Source: Thermoflexus sp.
Lineage (GTDB): Bacteria; Chloroflexota; Anaerolineae; Thermoflexales; Thermoflexaceae
DNA: 64,000 nucleotides
NCBI RefSeq assembly: GCF_034432235.1
Contig: NZ_DAOUCJ010000110.1
Location: forward strand, 1 to 64,000
Direction of reading: 5' to 3'
Position 1 is the first letter of the stretch, and each line of letters begins with the position of its first letter. Shown here piece after piece: positions 50,850 through 60,532 of this stretch. A program made the position numbers and the translations under genes. The notes below the pieces were generated by a model that was not told where the DNA came from, ran no database searches, and saw only the letters and a program-made list of their open reading frames with translations.

Positions 50850-52898
50850 ATGCGAGCCCATTTCCTTCCGCATCCCGCCGAAACCCCGTTGGAGCTGCCC
50901 GCCGAGGGCTGGCGTCAGGTTTCCCTTCCCCACCAGTGGACCCTGGATGGCGTGGAGGCGGAGGTCGGCTGGTATCGGCTGGAGCTGCCGGCGGCGGCAG
51001 GGGCCCGTCGCTGGGCTCGCCTCTACGCCGATTACTTCGGTCAGGCGTGGGCCGACAGGCAGTTCCTCGGCGCTCATGAGGGCTACTTCGAACCGTGGCT
51101 GCTGGAGCTTCCCCGGGAACCCCACACCCTCTGGATCCGGGTGGCGGCGCCGAAGGAGCCCTACGGAACCGTGTGGCCCCGCCAGAAGCATCAGATCAAG
51201 GGGATCTTCGGTCAGCACGACTGTCGCCCCGGGGGCACCACCGCCCGCGGTCAGGAGCGGGGGACCGGCGGGCTATGGGGCGGCCTCACGATCTTCGAGA
51301 CCGGGCCGGTGGCCCTGCTCCACCTCACCCATCAAGCGTTCCAGCGCCCCTCCGGCTGGCGTGTACGGATCATGCTCACCGTGGACGCCCTCGAGGCCCG
51401 CCGCGCGGAGATCGCGCTTGCGCTCCACCCGGAGAACTTTGACGGCCCTTCCCATACAACGACCCGAATGGTGGAGCTGTCCGCGGGCCGACAAACCTTT
51501 TCTCTGATCTGGGATCTGCCGGAGCTCCCGCGCTGGGAGATCTGGGAACGGGGATTCCCCCATCTCTTCCGCCTGGAAGCGCTTATGGACGGCCAGCGCC
51601 TGACGGCTCCCATCGGCTTCCGAACCCTTGCCCAGGAGGATGACTGGCTGATCCTGAATGGGCGTCGCGTGTTCCTGCGGGGGACGAACATCATCCCCAC
51701 CCAGTGGCTGGCCGCTTATACCCCGGAGGATGCCGCTCGCGATGCCCGGCTGCTGAAGGAAGCCCATCTGAACGCGGTCCGGGTGCATGCCCATCTGACC
51801 CATCCGGCTTTTTATGAAGCATGTGATCGGGAAGGGATCCTGGTGTGGCAGGATTTCCCCCTCCAGTGGGGCTATTCGGAGGATGAAGCCTTTATCCGGG
51901 AGGCCATCCGCCAGGCACAGGCGATGGTGGACCACTTTGGGGCTCATCCCTGCATCTACCTCTGGTGCGCCCACAACGAGCCCACTCACAACCGGCACAC
52001 CCTGGCCCCTCTGGTCGCCGCGGCGATCCGCGCCGCCGATCCCACCCGGCCGGTGAAGGAGGCCTCGGACTTCCGGGAGCACCCGTACCCGGGCTGGTAT
52101 TGGGGGCACCTCCGGGACTTCCAGGCGCTGCCCGGCGCGCCGCTGCCCTCGGAGTTCGGGGCGCAGGCGCTGCCCCGGGCAGAGCTCCTTCGGCGCGTCC
52201 TCGGCCCCGGCGCCTGGCCGCCGAAATGGGAGACATGGGTTTATCACAACTTCCAGCCGGAGCAGACTTTCCGGGTGGCCGGCGTGGAAATGGGGGAGAG
52301 CCTGGAGGCCTTCGTGGAGAACAGCCAGCGCTACCAGGCCCGTCTTATCGAATTCGCCATCCATACCTACCGCCGGGCCAAAGGACAGATCGTCGGCTAC
52401 TTTCACTTTATGTTTGTCGAGCCATGGGAGGGGATCACCTGGGCCGTGCTGGACGTGGAGCGGGTCCCCAAGCGGGGCTATTTCGCTCTGCAGCAGGCTT
52501 CCAGCCCGGTGCTGGTCTCCATCGTCCCCTATGTGGAACAGGCCGGGGTGGGTCAGCCGCCCTTCCGGGAGATCTGGGTCATCTCGGATCTGGATCGGCC
52601 GTTATCCCTCCGGGTCTCGCTCCGTCTGGAAGGGCCGGTGGCGCTCCCCCTGGGCGAGATGACCGTGGATCTGGCCCCCCAGGAGGCTCGCTGTATCTTC
52701 AATGTGATGGAACTGTTCGAGGCGCCGCTGGAGCAGCGGGAGACGCTGGATACGGCCAGTGCGATCCTGCGGGAATTGCCGCCAGGCCGCTATCAGGTGA
52801 TCGCCGAGGCCCGCGAAGGGGAACAGCTCTGGTCGCGCCACACCGTGGAGATCGAGTACCTGGAGCCGCTGGTAAAGGAAGAGGGCGGATTCTGGTGA
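50850..52898 (+). CDS. Glycoside hydrolase family 2-like protein
   Basis: About 682 residues. N-terminal jelly-roll (VSLPHQWTLDG), Ig-like domain, then a TIM barrel with FLRGTNIIPTQWLAAYTPED, WQDFPLQWGYSEDEAF, acid/base Glu377 in WCAHNEPT, and the candidate nucleophile Glu435 in LPSEFGAQA. This fits beta-galactosidase/beta-mannosidase-like GH2 enzymes. No signal peptide, so cytoplasmic. ATG at 50850 with CGGAGGA upstream; a TATACT box at 50801 may serve as -10. Its 3' end directly abuts a broken glycosyltransferase gene. Confidence 0.85.
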   Translation: MRAHFLPHPAETPLELPAEGWRQVSLPHQWTLDGVEAEVGWYRLELPAAAGARRWARLYADYFGQAWADRQFLGAHEGYFEPWLLELPREPHTLWIRVAAPKEPYGTVWPRQKHQIKGIFGQHDCRPGGTTARGQERGTGGLWGGLTIFETGPVALLHLTHQAFQRPSGWRVRIMLTVDALEARRAEIALALHPENFDGPSHTTTRMVELSAGRQTFSLIWDLPELPRWEIWERGFPHLFRLEALMDGQRLTAPIGFRTLAQEDDWLILNGRRVFLRGTNIIPTQWLAAYTPEDAARDARLLKEAHLNAVRVHAHLTHPAFYEACDREGILVWQDFPLQWGYSEDEAFIREAIRQAQAMVDHFGAHPCIYLWCAHNEPTHNRHTLAPLVAAAIRAADPTRPVKEASDFREHPYPGWYWGHLRDFQALPGAPLPSEFGAQALPRAELLRRVLGPGAWPPKWETWVYHNFQPEQTFRVAGVEMGESLEAFVENSQRYQARLIEFAIHTYRRAKGQIVGYFHFMFVEPWEGITWAVLDVERVPKRGYFALQQASSPVLVSIVPYVEQAGVGQPPFREIWVISDLDRPLSLRVSLRLEGPVALPLGEMTVDLAPQEARCIFNVMELFEAPLEQRETLDTASAILRELPPGRYQVIAEAREGEQLWSRHTVEIEYLEPLVKEEGGFW

Positions 52899-52929
52899 TA
52901 TCCCGAAGACATGGGGGTGGGATGATGGG

Positions 52930-53496
52930 TTCCCTCAGCAGCCCGACCTGTTCCACCACTTCCCGGCGCACCAGCATACACGCTCCGGAGACCCAATCCA
53001 CCTGAATGGGCTCTTTCACATCCCACCGATGCATCGGCCCAAGGCCCAGCAGGGCTTTAAACCCACGGGCCAGCAAATACCAGGGAGACTGATCCCTTCC
53101 GAAGGCAAACGGCTGGGCGCGCCCATCGGGCATCCGAAGCAGCGGGGAAAGCGCCCCTGCTTTCTCCCGGGATAGAAGCGCCTCCGCCGCGGCCTTCAGA
53201 GTCTCCGCCGAGGCCAGCACATCGCTGTTCATCAGAACGATGACCCGACCCACAGCCACGCGCAGCCCCAGGTTCATGCCCCCGGCAAAGCCGAGATTTT
53301 TCTCGCTCCGAATCAGCGTCACAGAGGGGAATTTCTCGGAAAGAACAGCGATCGTATCATCCGTGGAGCCGTTATCCACCACAATGACCTGCCAGCCCCA
53401 CGAGAGCGTCCGCTCGTAGAGCCTCTCCAGGCATTGCATGGCCAGGTCGCAGGTGTTATGGGTTCACACAATGAGGCTCAGAAAAGGTTCGCCCAT
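52930..53496 (-). pseudogene. GT2 glycosyltransferase gene, broken twice
   Basis: The frame from the ATG at 53496 reads MGEPFLSLIV, then TGA (53464-53466), then THNTCDLAMQCLERLYERTL. Past the stop, typical GT2 motifs follow: VIVVDNGSTDDTI, EKNLGFAGGMNLGL, VLMNSDVLA and VDWVSGACMLVRREVVEQVG. The sequence then loses family character after GLLRE near 52930, where a D-x-D/FFMYFEDVDL-like segment is expected, and instead runs into the GH2 3' end. So the gene has one nonsense codon and a missing C-terminal part. A product could be restarted from ATG 53439, but would still lack the end. Confidence 0.8.
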
Positions 53497-54602
53497 TGCC
53501 TTCTGTAAACACCAACGGTCTGAGCGGCCACCGTCTCCTGGCTATATAGGCGGGCCCGCTCCAGGCCTTTCGCTCGATATTCTGCCCGCAAATCGTGGAA
53601 CTGCCGCAATCGCTCCAGACACACCGCCAGGGCTTGAGCATCCCCCTCTGGAAATATCAGCCCCGCCTCCCCCACCACCTCCGGGATCGCGCCGGAGTCG
53701 GAGCCCACAACGGGCACGCCGCAGGCCATGGCCTCCACCAGGATACGCCCAAACTGCTCTTTCCAGACCCTTGTCGTTCGCGAGGGGAGCACGACCACGT
53801 CCACCTGAGCCAGGATCTCCGGCATCTGCTCCGGCGCGACAGGCGGAATCCAGCGCACCCGCTCGCCGATCCCCAGATCCCGCGCCAGGGCCTGAAGCGC
53901 AACGCGTTGAGGGCCCTCCCCGATGAGCCACAGTTCCACCCCTGGGCCCAGAAGCGCCACGGCCTGGAGCAGGACGTCCAGACCCTTCTCCGGCACAAAC
54001 CGTCCGGCATAAGCCACCCGAAAGGTGGTGGGATCGGTGCGGCGTTCCATTGGGCGGAAAATGCGGGTATCCACCCCAATAGGGGGGATGACCTCAGCCG
54101 GCCCCGGGTATCCCATCTCCCGGAGCACCTGGACGGCCCCCCGGCTGGCGCAAAGGATGGCGTCAGCCTCCCGCAGGGCGATCTGAGTGACCAGCCGGAC
54201 ATACCACTTTTTGGGGCGATGGACATTCTGCCAGGTGTGCAGGATGAGCTTCGCCCGGGGAGCGAACCACCGGCGGGCCAGGATGATCTGCAGGGCCGCC
54301 AGGCTATCCGGCTCCTCTTCGGCATGGATGATATGGGGTTGAATCACCCGCATGCCAAAGGTCAGGGTCCGGTAGAGCGCACGGTGAGGATCGTTCATCC
54401 GGCCCCATATGGGCACCCGGAGGACCGAACAGCCTGGCACCACCGGGTTCACGGGTATTTTTCCATACTCATCCTGCCAGACGGCGGGGCGGACCAGCCA
54501 GAAAGCCAGGCCGGGCTGGGCGGCCATCCACTCCAGCTTGCGCTCCATCGAAGGAGCGCGGTAGCGGGCGATGTGGAGAACCCGGATCACGCTGGCCGAC
54601 AC
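53478..54602 (-). CDS. GT4-type glycosyltransferase
   Basis: 374 residues, GT-B fold. C-terminal half has FRVAYAGRFVPEKGLDVLLQ, PPVAPEQMPEILAQVDVVVL and KEQFGRILVEAMACGVPVVG, the GT4 donor-site motifs (GRLxxEKG, E-x7-E). Probably adds a sugar in surface polysaccharide synthesis. GTG start at 54602 has GGAGG 7 bases upstream; overlaps the methyltransferase gene end by 16 bases. Confidence 0.92.
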   Translation of the reverse strand: MSASVIRVLHIARYRAPSMERKLEWMAAQPGLAFWLVRPAVWQDEYGKIPVNPVVPGCSVLRVPIWGRMNDPHRALYRTLTFGMRVIQPHIIHAEEEPDSLAALQIILARRWFAPRAKLILHTWQNVHRPKKWYVRLVTQIALREADAILCASRGAVQVLREMGYPGPAEVIPPIGVDTRIFRPMERRTDPTTFRVAYAGRFVPEKGLDVLLQAVALLGPGVELWLIGEGPQRVALQALARDLGIGERVRWIPPVAPEQMPEILAQVDVVVLPSRTTRVWKEQFGRILVEAMACGVPVVGSDSGAIPEVVGEAGLIFPEGDAQALAVCLERLRQFHDLRAEYRAKGLERARLYSQETVAAQTVGVYRRQWANLF

Positions 54603-55498
54603 GCCAGGGCCTCCAGGGTTGCGAAAATATCATCCTGGGGATGAGCCGCTTTCTGCCACGCCCACCCCAGCAGGCGAACGCCCCGCCAGAGCATCAGGGC
54701 CAGCGTCCAGGGGCGGGCGCTGCCATCGGCCAGGGCGCGCGCAAGAGAGCGGGTGGCCTGCCGGATCCAACCGGGCAACGGTGGAAGCGGGGAAACTTTC
54801 CAAACGCGGATTGGAACAAGGCCCGCCTTCTCCAGCGCAAGCCGGAGGGAATCGGCCGTGAAAAGAACCAGGTGGGCTGGAGGGCGGTACGCCGTCCATG
54901 TCTCCGGTTCCCGCAGGGCCTGCCAGTGGCCGGCGTTCGGGGTGGAGAGCATCAGGAAACCCCCGGGCCGCAGGCGCTGGACCAGGCGCTGCAGTTGCGC
55001 AACCGGATCGGGGAGATGTTCCAGCACCTCCCACATCGTGATGACATCCAACTCGACCGGCGGCAGCCCGTCCACGGAAGTCACGATGGGGATACTCAGT
55101 CTGCCCGATGCTTTTGAGGCCATCTCCTCCGAGATCTCCACGCCCATCACCTCCCATCCATCGGCCCGGGCCAGTTCCAGGAAATATCCATCGGCGCAGC
55201 CGATATCCAGCAAACACCCCCGCCGGGGCAAGCGCTTTGACAAAACCCTCAGGCGCCGGCGAAAGTGAGGGGCCAGGGCTTTATGCATCGCCTCGTAATT
55301 CCGGTAACCCATATCTTCGTCCCCTGCGAAATAGCCCGGGTTCTGATACATGGCCCTGACTTGCTCAACCGGGGGCACCGGGGTGAGATAGATCGTCCCA
55401 CAGCGACGGCAACGCACATATGAAAACTCCCGTCGACGGATCATCCGGGTGTTCCCTTCAGACCATTCACAGATGGGACAGGCGGCACGCTCGTTCAC
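54587..55498 (-). CDS. SAM-dependent methyltransferase with zinc ribbon
   Basis: About 303 residues. N-terminal zinc ribbon CPICEWSEGN ... VRCRRCGTIYL, then class I SAM fold with LLDIGCADGYFLELARADGW, VMGVEISEEMA and VITMWEVLEHLPDPVAQLQR. Members methylate sugars or lipids in polysaccharide clusters. GTG start at 55498 overlaps the previous stop (GTGA) with GGAGG 8 bases upstream. Confidence 0.9.
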   Translation of the reverse strand: MNERAACPICEWSEGNTRMIRRREFSYVRCRRCGTIYLTPVPPVEQVRAMYQNPGYFAGDEDMGYRNYEAMHKALAPHFRRRLRVLSKRLPRRGCLLDIGCADGYFLELARADGWEVMGVEISEEMASKASGRLSIPIVTSVDGLPPVELDVITMWEVLEHLPDPVAQLQRLVQRLRPGGFLMLSTPNAGHWQALREPETWTAYRPPAHLVLFTADSLRLALEKAGLVPIRVWKVSPLPPLPGWIRQATRSLARALADGSARPWTLALMLWRGVRLLGWAWQKAAHPQDDIFATLEALACRPA

Positions 55499-56565
55499 AG
55501 GATTAACCTCCGAACCAGGCATGGGAAAGCCGACCACGCCCGACGGAGCGGGCTGAACCCCAGGTCCCGTGCTTGATCCAGCAGGGCATCCAGCATATGG
55601 AGATGGATGAAGACCTCCCGCCGGGCCCGCCAGCGCTCCTCCTCCGACGCCGCGCGCATGGGAGCCAGGCGGCGGAAGCCCGGCGCGGAGACGATCTCGA
55701 TCAGCTTCTGCATCCGATGAAGATACGTATGCTCACGCAGCGTTCGCCGCTGGCCGGCCCGGGCGATGGCTTCCCGCTCCTCGTCATGGGTCAGGTAGTA
55801 AGCGATTTTTCCCAACAGGTCCTCGTCGTCCTGATACACCACGATCTCCCGCCCGATCTCGAACAGCTCATCCAGCCCATTGGCGATGGCATCGGTCAGG
55901 ACCAGCGCCCCGCATGCGGTTCCCTCGAAGATGCGCATGGTGACGTCGCCCGCGATGCTGCAGTTGAAGACGATGCGGGACTGGCTGTAAATGCGCCCCA
56001 CCTCCTCCGGCATATAGGTCCGATAGAAGTCATTGGTGTGGAACCGTTCGGCGATCCGCTTGAGCCTCCGGGCGCGGGCGGTCCGGCGATGGGCCTGGGC
56101 GATGTTACCCACAAAGCCCACCTCATAGATGCGGGGAAGCTGATGATCGTAATGGACATCGGGGGCAGCTGCCAGCGGCAGCCAGTAGACCTGATCGTGA
56201 CCCATTGCGCGCCGGAAGCGCTCCAGGTAATCCTTCTGAGCGATGAAGACCGCATCGAAGAAGCGGGCAGCCTGTTCCCGCCAGCGCCCCAGATGGACAT
56301 CGATCAGGTAGCAGGCGGTAGGGATGGGCAGGCGCTCGATCCCGGGTGGGAAGTAGCGGCCGGCCGGATCGATCCAGAGGTAAAGGTCGGGTTTCTGAGG
56401 GAGGGCGGCGATGAGCGCATCCACGGGGACCGTGGTGTCATAGCCGGCGCGCTGGGCGCAGGGAAGGCCCACATAGATGACCTCATGGCCCAGGGCCTGC
56501 AGGGCCCGCTCCATATGGTAGCCGGCAGCGGTGGGAAACCAGCGGTAGCCCAGGGCGACGCGCAT
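55495..56565 (-). CDS. CgeB-like glycosyltransferase family protein
   Basis: About 356 residues. GT-B-like layout with RVALGYRWFPTAAGYHMERA at the N-terminus and SRIVFNCSIAGDVTMRIFEG then CGALVLTDAIANGLDELFEI near the donor site, matching the spore maturation protein CgeB/DUF3880-type family. Start ATG at 56565. A sugar transferase role in the surface-polysaccharide cluster is likely, substrate unknown. Confidence 0.82.
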   Translation of the reverse strand: MRVALGYRWFPTAAGYHMERALQALGHEVIYVGLPCAQRAGYDTTVPVDALIAALPQKPDLYLWIDPAGRYFPPGIERLPIPTACYLIDVHLGRWREQAARFFDAVFIAQKDYLERFRRAMGHDQVYWLPLAAAPDVHYDHQLPRIYEVGFVGNIAQAHRRTARARRLKRIAERFHTNDFYRTYMPEEVGRIYSQSRIVFNCSIAGDVTMRIFEGTACGALVLTDAIANGLDELFEIGREIVVYQDDEDLLGKIAYYLTHDEEREAIARAGQRRTLREHTYLHRMQKLIEIVSAPGFRRLAPMRAASEEERWRARREVFIHLHMLDALLDQARDLGFSPLRRAWSAFPCLVRRLIL

Positions 56566-56569
56566 GGCG

Positions 56570-56770
56570 CTATATCGATATCTCCTCTCCGCGCAATGCC
56601 GCTTGAAAGACCGAGCCCAGGAAGCGACTGGCATCCAGGATTTCCAGGACCACCAGCCGCCCATCCGCCGTCAGGTGCGCGATGATGGAATCCCCATGCT
56701 CCGCATGATCAATGATGCCTTCCGACATCACTTCAATTAGAAGCCCATCTTCCTCCCGATCATATTTTAA
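56570..56770 (-). pseudogene. DUF2283-like gene without a normal start codon
   Basis: The frame ending at TAG 56570-56572 reads KYDREEDGLLIEVMSEGIID and later DGRLVVLEILDASRFLG, the DUF2283 pattern (YD...aD.l.i.......GiIvD..G.ivgiEiLdAS). At the place expected for the start, five bases after AGGAGG, the codon is TTA (56768-56770) instead of ATG or TTG. The first normal starts in frame are a GTG/ATG at codons 14-15, inside the domain. I read it as having lost its start, unless TTA or ATA is used. It sits after a DUF4258 fragment, its usual neighbour. Confidence 0.55.
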
Positions 56771-56844
56771 CGCTCCCTCCTGCCGGTAGACCGCTCCAGA
56801 ACCTCAAACTTGTAACGGGCGTGTCGGGTGTAGCGGACGGCCAT
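56767..56844 (-). pseudogene. DUF4258 fragment (25 codons)
   Basis: MAVRYTRHARYKFEVLERST is the N-terminus of DUF4258-type toxin-like proteins (pattern YTRHARYRMEVLERRGI). It ends at TAA after only 25 residues; about 50-60 more are expected. It is the truncated partner of the DUF2283-like gene. Confidence 0.5.
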
Positions 56845-56875
56845 CGCCTTGCTCCCGGGCTCCACTACTGGCGGC

Positions 56876-57895
56876 TCATCGCTCGGTGAGCATCCGGCCC
56901 AGAATCCTGCGCACCTGTTCCCGGTCCCTGGTGGCGAAGTACCAGTCAATGGTGCGCTTCAACCCTTCCCGGAAAGGCACCTGGGGTTCCCAACCCAGGA
57001 GCTTCTTGGCCAAGGAGTTATCGGCCACCCGGTTCAAAGGACCTACGGGCATATCGGGCCGGAAAACGATCTCTGCCTTATGCCCGGTGTATTCCAGGAT
57101 CATCTTCACCGCATCGATTACCCGGATCCGTTCCATCGTCCCCAGATTGATCGCCGTGGCGTCGTCAATTTTCTCTGCCGCCAGGATCGTCCCCCGCACG
57201 ATATCGTCGATGTAAGTCCAGTTGCGGACCTGAGTGCCATCTCCCCAGACCTCAATCGGGTTCTGGCCGATGAACGCCTTGGCGATCAGCGCGATAATGG
57301 CGTGGTTTTCCACCCCGCGAGGCCCATAAACCGTAAAATAACGGCAGGAAACGGACTTCAGCCCATATTCCCGATAGTAGGCCTTCAGGGTCAGCTCCGC
57401 CATGAGCTTGGCCCACCCATACATGTTGTCAGCATCGTAGGGCGGCTTCACCAGATCCTCGGTGAGGTAGATCTCCTGATGGGGATCGCCCTGCAGGTAA
57501 TTCGGGTAGACGCAGCCCGAAGAGGCGAAGACGACTTTCTCCACCCCCGCTTTCAGGGCCTCCCAGAAAATCAAACCATCCAGGAAGAGATTGGAGGCGG
57601 GCCCGGCCTGATGCAGATCCACATAGCCGCGCCCGCCATGATCGGCGGCCAGGTGGAAGACGATCTCAATGTCCCGCATGGCCATCCGGGCGACCCCAGG
57701 CTCCCGAAGATCGGCCTGGATAAATTCCACCGTGCCCCGGGCGAGATGGTGCTGGATATTCTCCAGTTTACCGCTGGAGAGATCATCCACGATGCGCACT
57801 TTCGCCCCGCGCTCCACCAGGGCGTCGGTGAGATGGGAGCCGATAAAAGAGGCCCCGCCGGTGATTAAAACCCTGCGATTCATCCAGAAAGACAT
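56876..57895 (-). CDS. NAD-dependent nucleotide-sugar epimerase/dehydratase
   Basis: About 339 residues of the SDR family. RRVLITGGASFIGSHLTDAL (Rossmann, GxxGxxG), VDDLSSGKLENI, FASSGCVYPNYLQGDP and the catalytic YGWAKLMAEL (YxxxK) are intact, as is GDGTQVRNWTYIDDIVRGTI. Resembles GDP-mannose/UDP-glucose epimerases. Supplies a nucleotide sugar to the cluster. ATG at 57895 with AAAGGAGG 7 bases upstream. Confidence 0.92.
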   Translation of the reverse strand: MSFWMNRRVLITGGASFIGSHLTDALVERGAKVRIVDDLSSGKLENIQHHLARGTVEFIQADLREPGVARMAMRDIEIVFHLAADHGGRGYVDLHQAGPASNLFLDGLIFWEALKAGVEKVVFASSGCVYPNYLQGDPHQEIYLTEDLVKPPYDADNMYGWAKLMAELTLKAYYREYGLKSVSCRYFTVYGPRGVENHAIIALIAKAFIGQNPIEVWGDGTQVRNWTYIDDIVRGTILAAEKIDDATAINLGTMERIRVIDAVKMILEYTGHKAEIVFRPDMPVGPLNRVADNSLAKKLLGWEPQVPFREGLKRTIDWYFATRDREQVRRILGRMLTER

Positions 57896-57985
57896 CTCAT
57901 GCCTCCTTTTGTAAAAGTCAGAACTTATGCCAGGCAGCGCTGACGCAGGAAGAGGAAGTCCCAAAGGGAGATGGACCGCGCAGCT

Positions 57986-59152
57986 TCAGTTCAGACTCAA
58001 TATACGCCAATAGAAAGCCTCCAGCTCCTCCACCCGGCGCTCCCAGTTCAGATCGGTCTCAGCGGCCCGGCGCGCATTGCGCCCAAGCTCTTCTCGCAGC
58101 ATCGCATCGTTCAACAAAAGCCGGATGGCTTCCGCAAATTGATCGCTATCCGTAGCCAGCAGGCCCGCTTTATATTTCCGGATCAGATCCGCCACATCGC
58201 CAACCGGGCTTGCCACGGTAGGGCGGCCAGCCGCCATGTAATACATCAATTTGCCCGGCAAACGCCCCCGGTTCGCGGCTCGATCCGTCAAGGGCAGGCA
58301 CATCACATCCGCGCATGCCAGATACCAGCTCAGCTCTTCATCGGGGACGAAGTCCGTCTGCCAGAGGCGATCTGCGATGCCGAAAGATTGGGCCTGATGG
58401 AAAACCCGCGGGTTTTTGGGACCGATGACCATCAACCACACATCGGGCAACTGCCGGATCGCCGGCATCACGATCTCCATATCTCCCTGCCCCATGCCCA
58501 GAAAGCCGATGATCTTGCGATCCAGGGGGACGCCCAGACGCTGGCGGGCCTCATGGACGGGGATGCAGCGGATCAGGTCGGTGGCCGCGCCATTGGGGAT
58601 GTGGACCACGCGGTCCGGCGGGACGCCCGCATCCAGCGCCCGCTGCCGGAGGACCGTGCTGATCGTCACCACCCCATCGGCCCACAATTTGGACCGCACT
58701 TCCCACCATTCCTCGAACCTGCCGATCGCGGGCACACGGCGTTTGGGGACATCGTTGATGCCTCCCGGTCCACCCCACCAATCCGCCCAGTCGGCAATAA
58801 GCCTTGCGCCCCGCAACCGTCCGACGAAACCGGGGAATGAGGCGTTGGGCTTGTGGTCGAACATATGGATGATATCGTAATGATGAGCCAGCGCATGCAG
58901 GCACCGGAGCAGATTATCCAGCGGCCCATACCCTTCGCCGCTGTAGTTCTGGCCCAGGTTGGGCATCTCGGCCACCCGGACGCCGCTGGCGATGGACCAA
59001 GTGGGTTTCCAGCGATGCTGTCGGGAGACCGTCATCAGGGTGACCTGGTGCCCGCGGCGGGCCAGGCCTCTCGCCAGATTCCAGGCCCGCTCGTAAGTGC
59101 CCAGGTAGCGATAATTATGGTTGAGGAAAAGCAGGCGCATCCGCTTGCCCAT
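57986..59152 (-). CDS. GT4-type glycosyltransferase
   Basis: 388 residues, GT-B fold. N-terminal RLLFLNHNYRYLGTYERAWN and GHQVTLMTVSR; C-terminal KIIGFLGMGQGDMEIVMPAI, YLACADVMCLPLTDRAANRG and RLPGKLMYYMAAGRPTVASP. Overlaps the GT87 gene end by 38 bases. Part of the surface polysaccharide cluster; acceptor unknown. Confidence 0.9.
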   Translation of the reverse strand: MGKRMRLLFLNHNYRYLGTYERAWNLARGLARRGHQVTLMTVSRQHRWKPTWSIASGVRVAEMPNLGQNYSGEGYGPLDNLLRCLHALAHHYDIIHMFDHKPNASFPGFVGRLRGARLIADWADWWGGPGGINDVPKRRVPAIGRFEEWWEVRSKLWADGVVTISTVLRQRALDAGVPPDRVVHIPNGAATDLIRCIPVHEARQRLGVPLDRKIIGFLGMGQGDMEIVMPAIRQLPDVWLMVIGPKNPRVFHQAQSFGIADRLWQTDFVPDEELSWYLACADVMCLPLTDRAANRGRLPGKLMYYMAAGRPTVASPVGDVADLIRKYKAGLLATDSDQFAEAIRLLLNDAMLREELGRNARRAAETDLNWERRVEELEAFYWRILSLN

Positions 59153-60532
59153 GGCGATTGATAGCGCGGTTTAAGCCCGTCTCCATCATCAAGACCAGCG
59201 ACAAGACCACAAGAGCCTCCGAAATCAGGTATTTGGCCTGAGCCAGTCCCGTGCCCATTAGAAGCGACAGAACAATAGAATCGGGCACCCAAGCCGTCAA
59301 GAGCCCCAGGGCACACAGGATCAGGGCGAGGCCCCTCCGGGCATCTGGCGTTCTGTCCCTTGAGGCCGTGTATGCACATAAGGCGCTGGCTGCGATGGGC
59401 AAGAGCCATACTGTATTCATAACCCAGGTCAGCGGCGCAGACAATAGAATCAGCACCAGGGCGTTTTGCCAATACATCGCTTCCTCGAGGATTTCCAGTC
59501 TCGAAGGAATGCGACGGCAGATTTGCCACATCCATATTCCAGTAAAGAGACCCAGAAAGATCAGCAAGGAGAGAACAGAAAGCTGAAGCTCCAGCCCTAT
59601 CCTCCGGAGGACGGCACCCAGCCCGCGAGCAAGACTTGCATTGGAGATCGCGCGAAAGGATTCAACCCGATACACCGCTCCATCTTTTTGGGTATATCCC
59701 TCCGGAAGCCAAGCACGTCGGGCTTGTATGACCTCGGCGGGCACTTTCATCGCTTCCGTCCCACCTTCCCCAAATCGAGCGATTCTGGGCAATTCTTTCT
59801 GCAGATATTCCAGGGAGAGATAGGGGCTCATGATCAACGAAAGCAGCACGATGCCGGATAAGCCAAGGACGTAACCTCCAACGACTGCCCACCTTCTCCG
59901 TACAAGCAGGAATGGGACGATGTAAACGCAATGCAATTTGATCAAGGTGGACATCCCCCAAAGGAATCCTGCGACTACATCCGTATGAGAGCTGTTCCTT
60001 GTAACCATTAACCAGATGGCCAGTGTAACCAGGAGCAATGTGAGACCATCAATCTGCCCTCGCTCGAGGAGAGGGAGCAGAGGATGAAATGTGCTTAAAA
60101 AACAATTAGAGTCAATATCCGTTCCGGGGTTATTTTTAAACTTATAGTTTTTACTGTAATGAATAAAGAACAGCAAACAGAAATAAGATTTAGTAGCATC
60201 CAGAGATACTTCGCCACGCCGTAAGGGAGCAGGGCTATGGGCTGAAACAGAACCGCAGCAAGAGGAGGATATAAGAATCGGCTGTGCTGGAAGGCATCCA
60301 CTCCATCCCAGATGGGAGGATCACGGGTTACATGGTTCACATAAGGTGAGAGTCCATGATTGAGAGCTTCGCCGGCAGTGTAGAAAGCCGCGAAGTCCAT
60401 TTGCAAACTTTCCTCTCCGAACCGAAGCAGGAAATACACTAAACGGATGATTCCAACTAATGCCCATCCGGCGAGAAGAAGCCTGAGAAATAACCTTCGC
60501 GCTGAGATACCGGTCCCATGTTTCATGATCAT
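59115..60532 (-). pseudogene. GT87-like (DUF2029) membrane glycosyltransferase, frameshifted
   Basis: The N-terminal frame starts at ATG 60532, overlapping the flippase stop (ATGA), and reads MDFAAFYTAGEALNHGLSPY and LYPPLAAVLFQPIALLPYG, the DUF2029/GT87 pattern. It ends in LTLIVF and a stop at about 60095. The remainder, STFHPLLPLLERGQIDGLTL and FLWGMSTLIKLHCVYIVPF, continues in another frame from about 60110 to 59115. The join falls at a run of six A on the plus strand (60097-60102); adding one base there restores LIVFLSTFHPLL. So a one-base homopolymer deletion splits the gene; a sequencing error or slippage is possible. The gene is more AT-rich than its neighbours. Confidence 0.8.
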
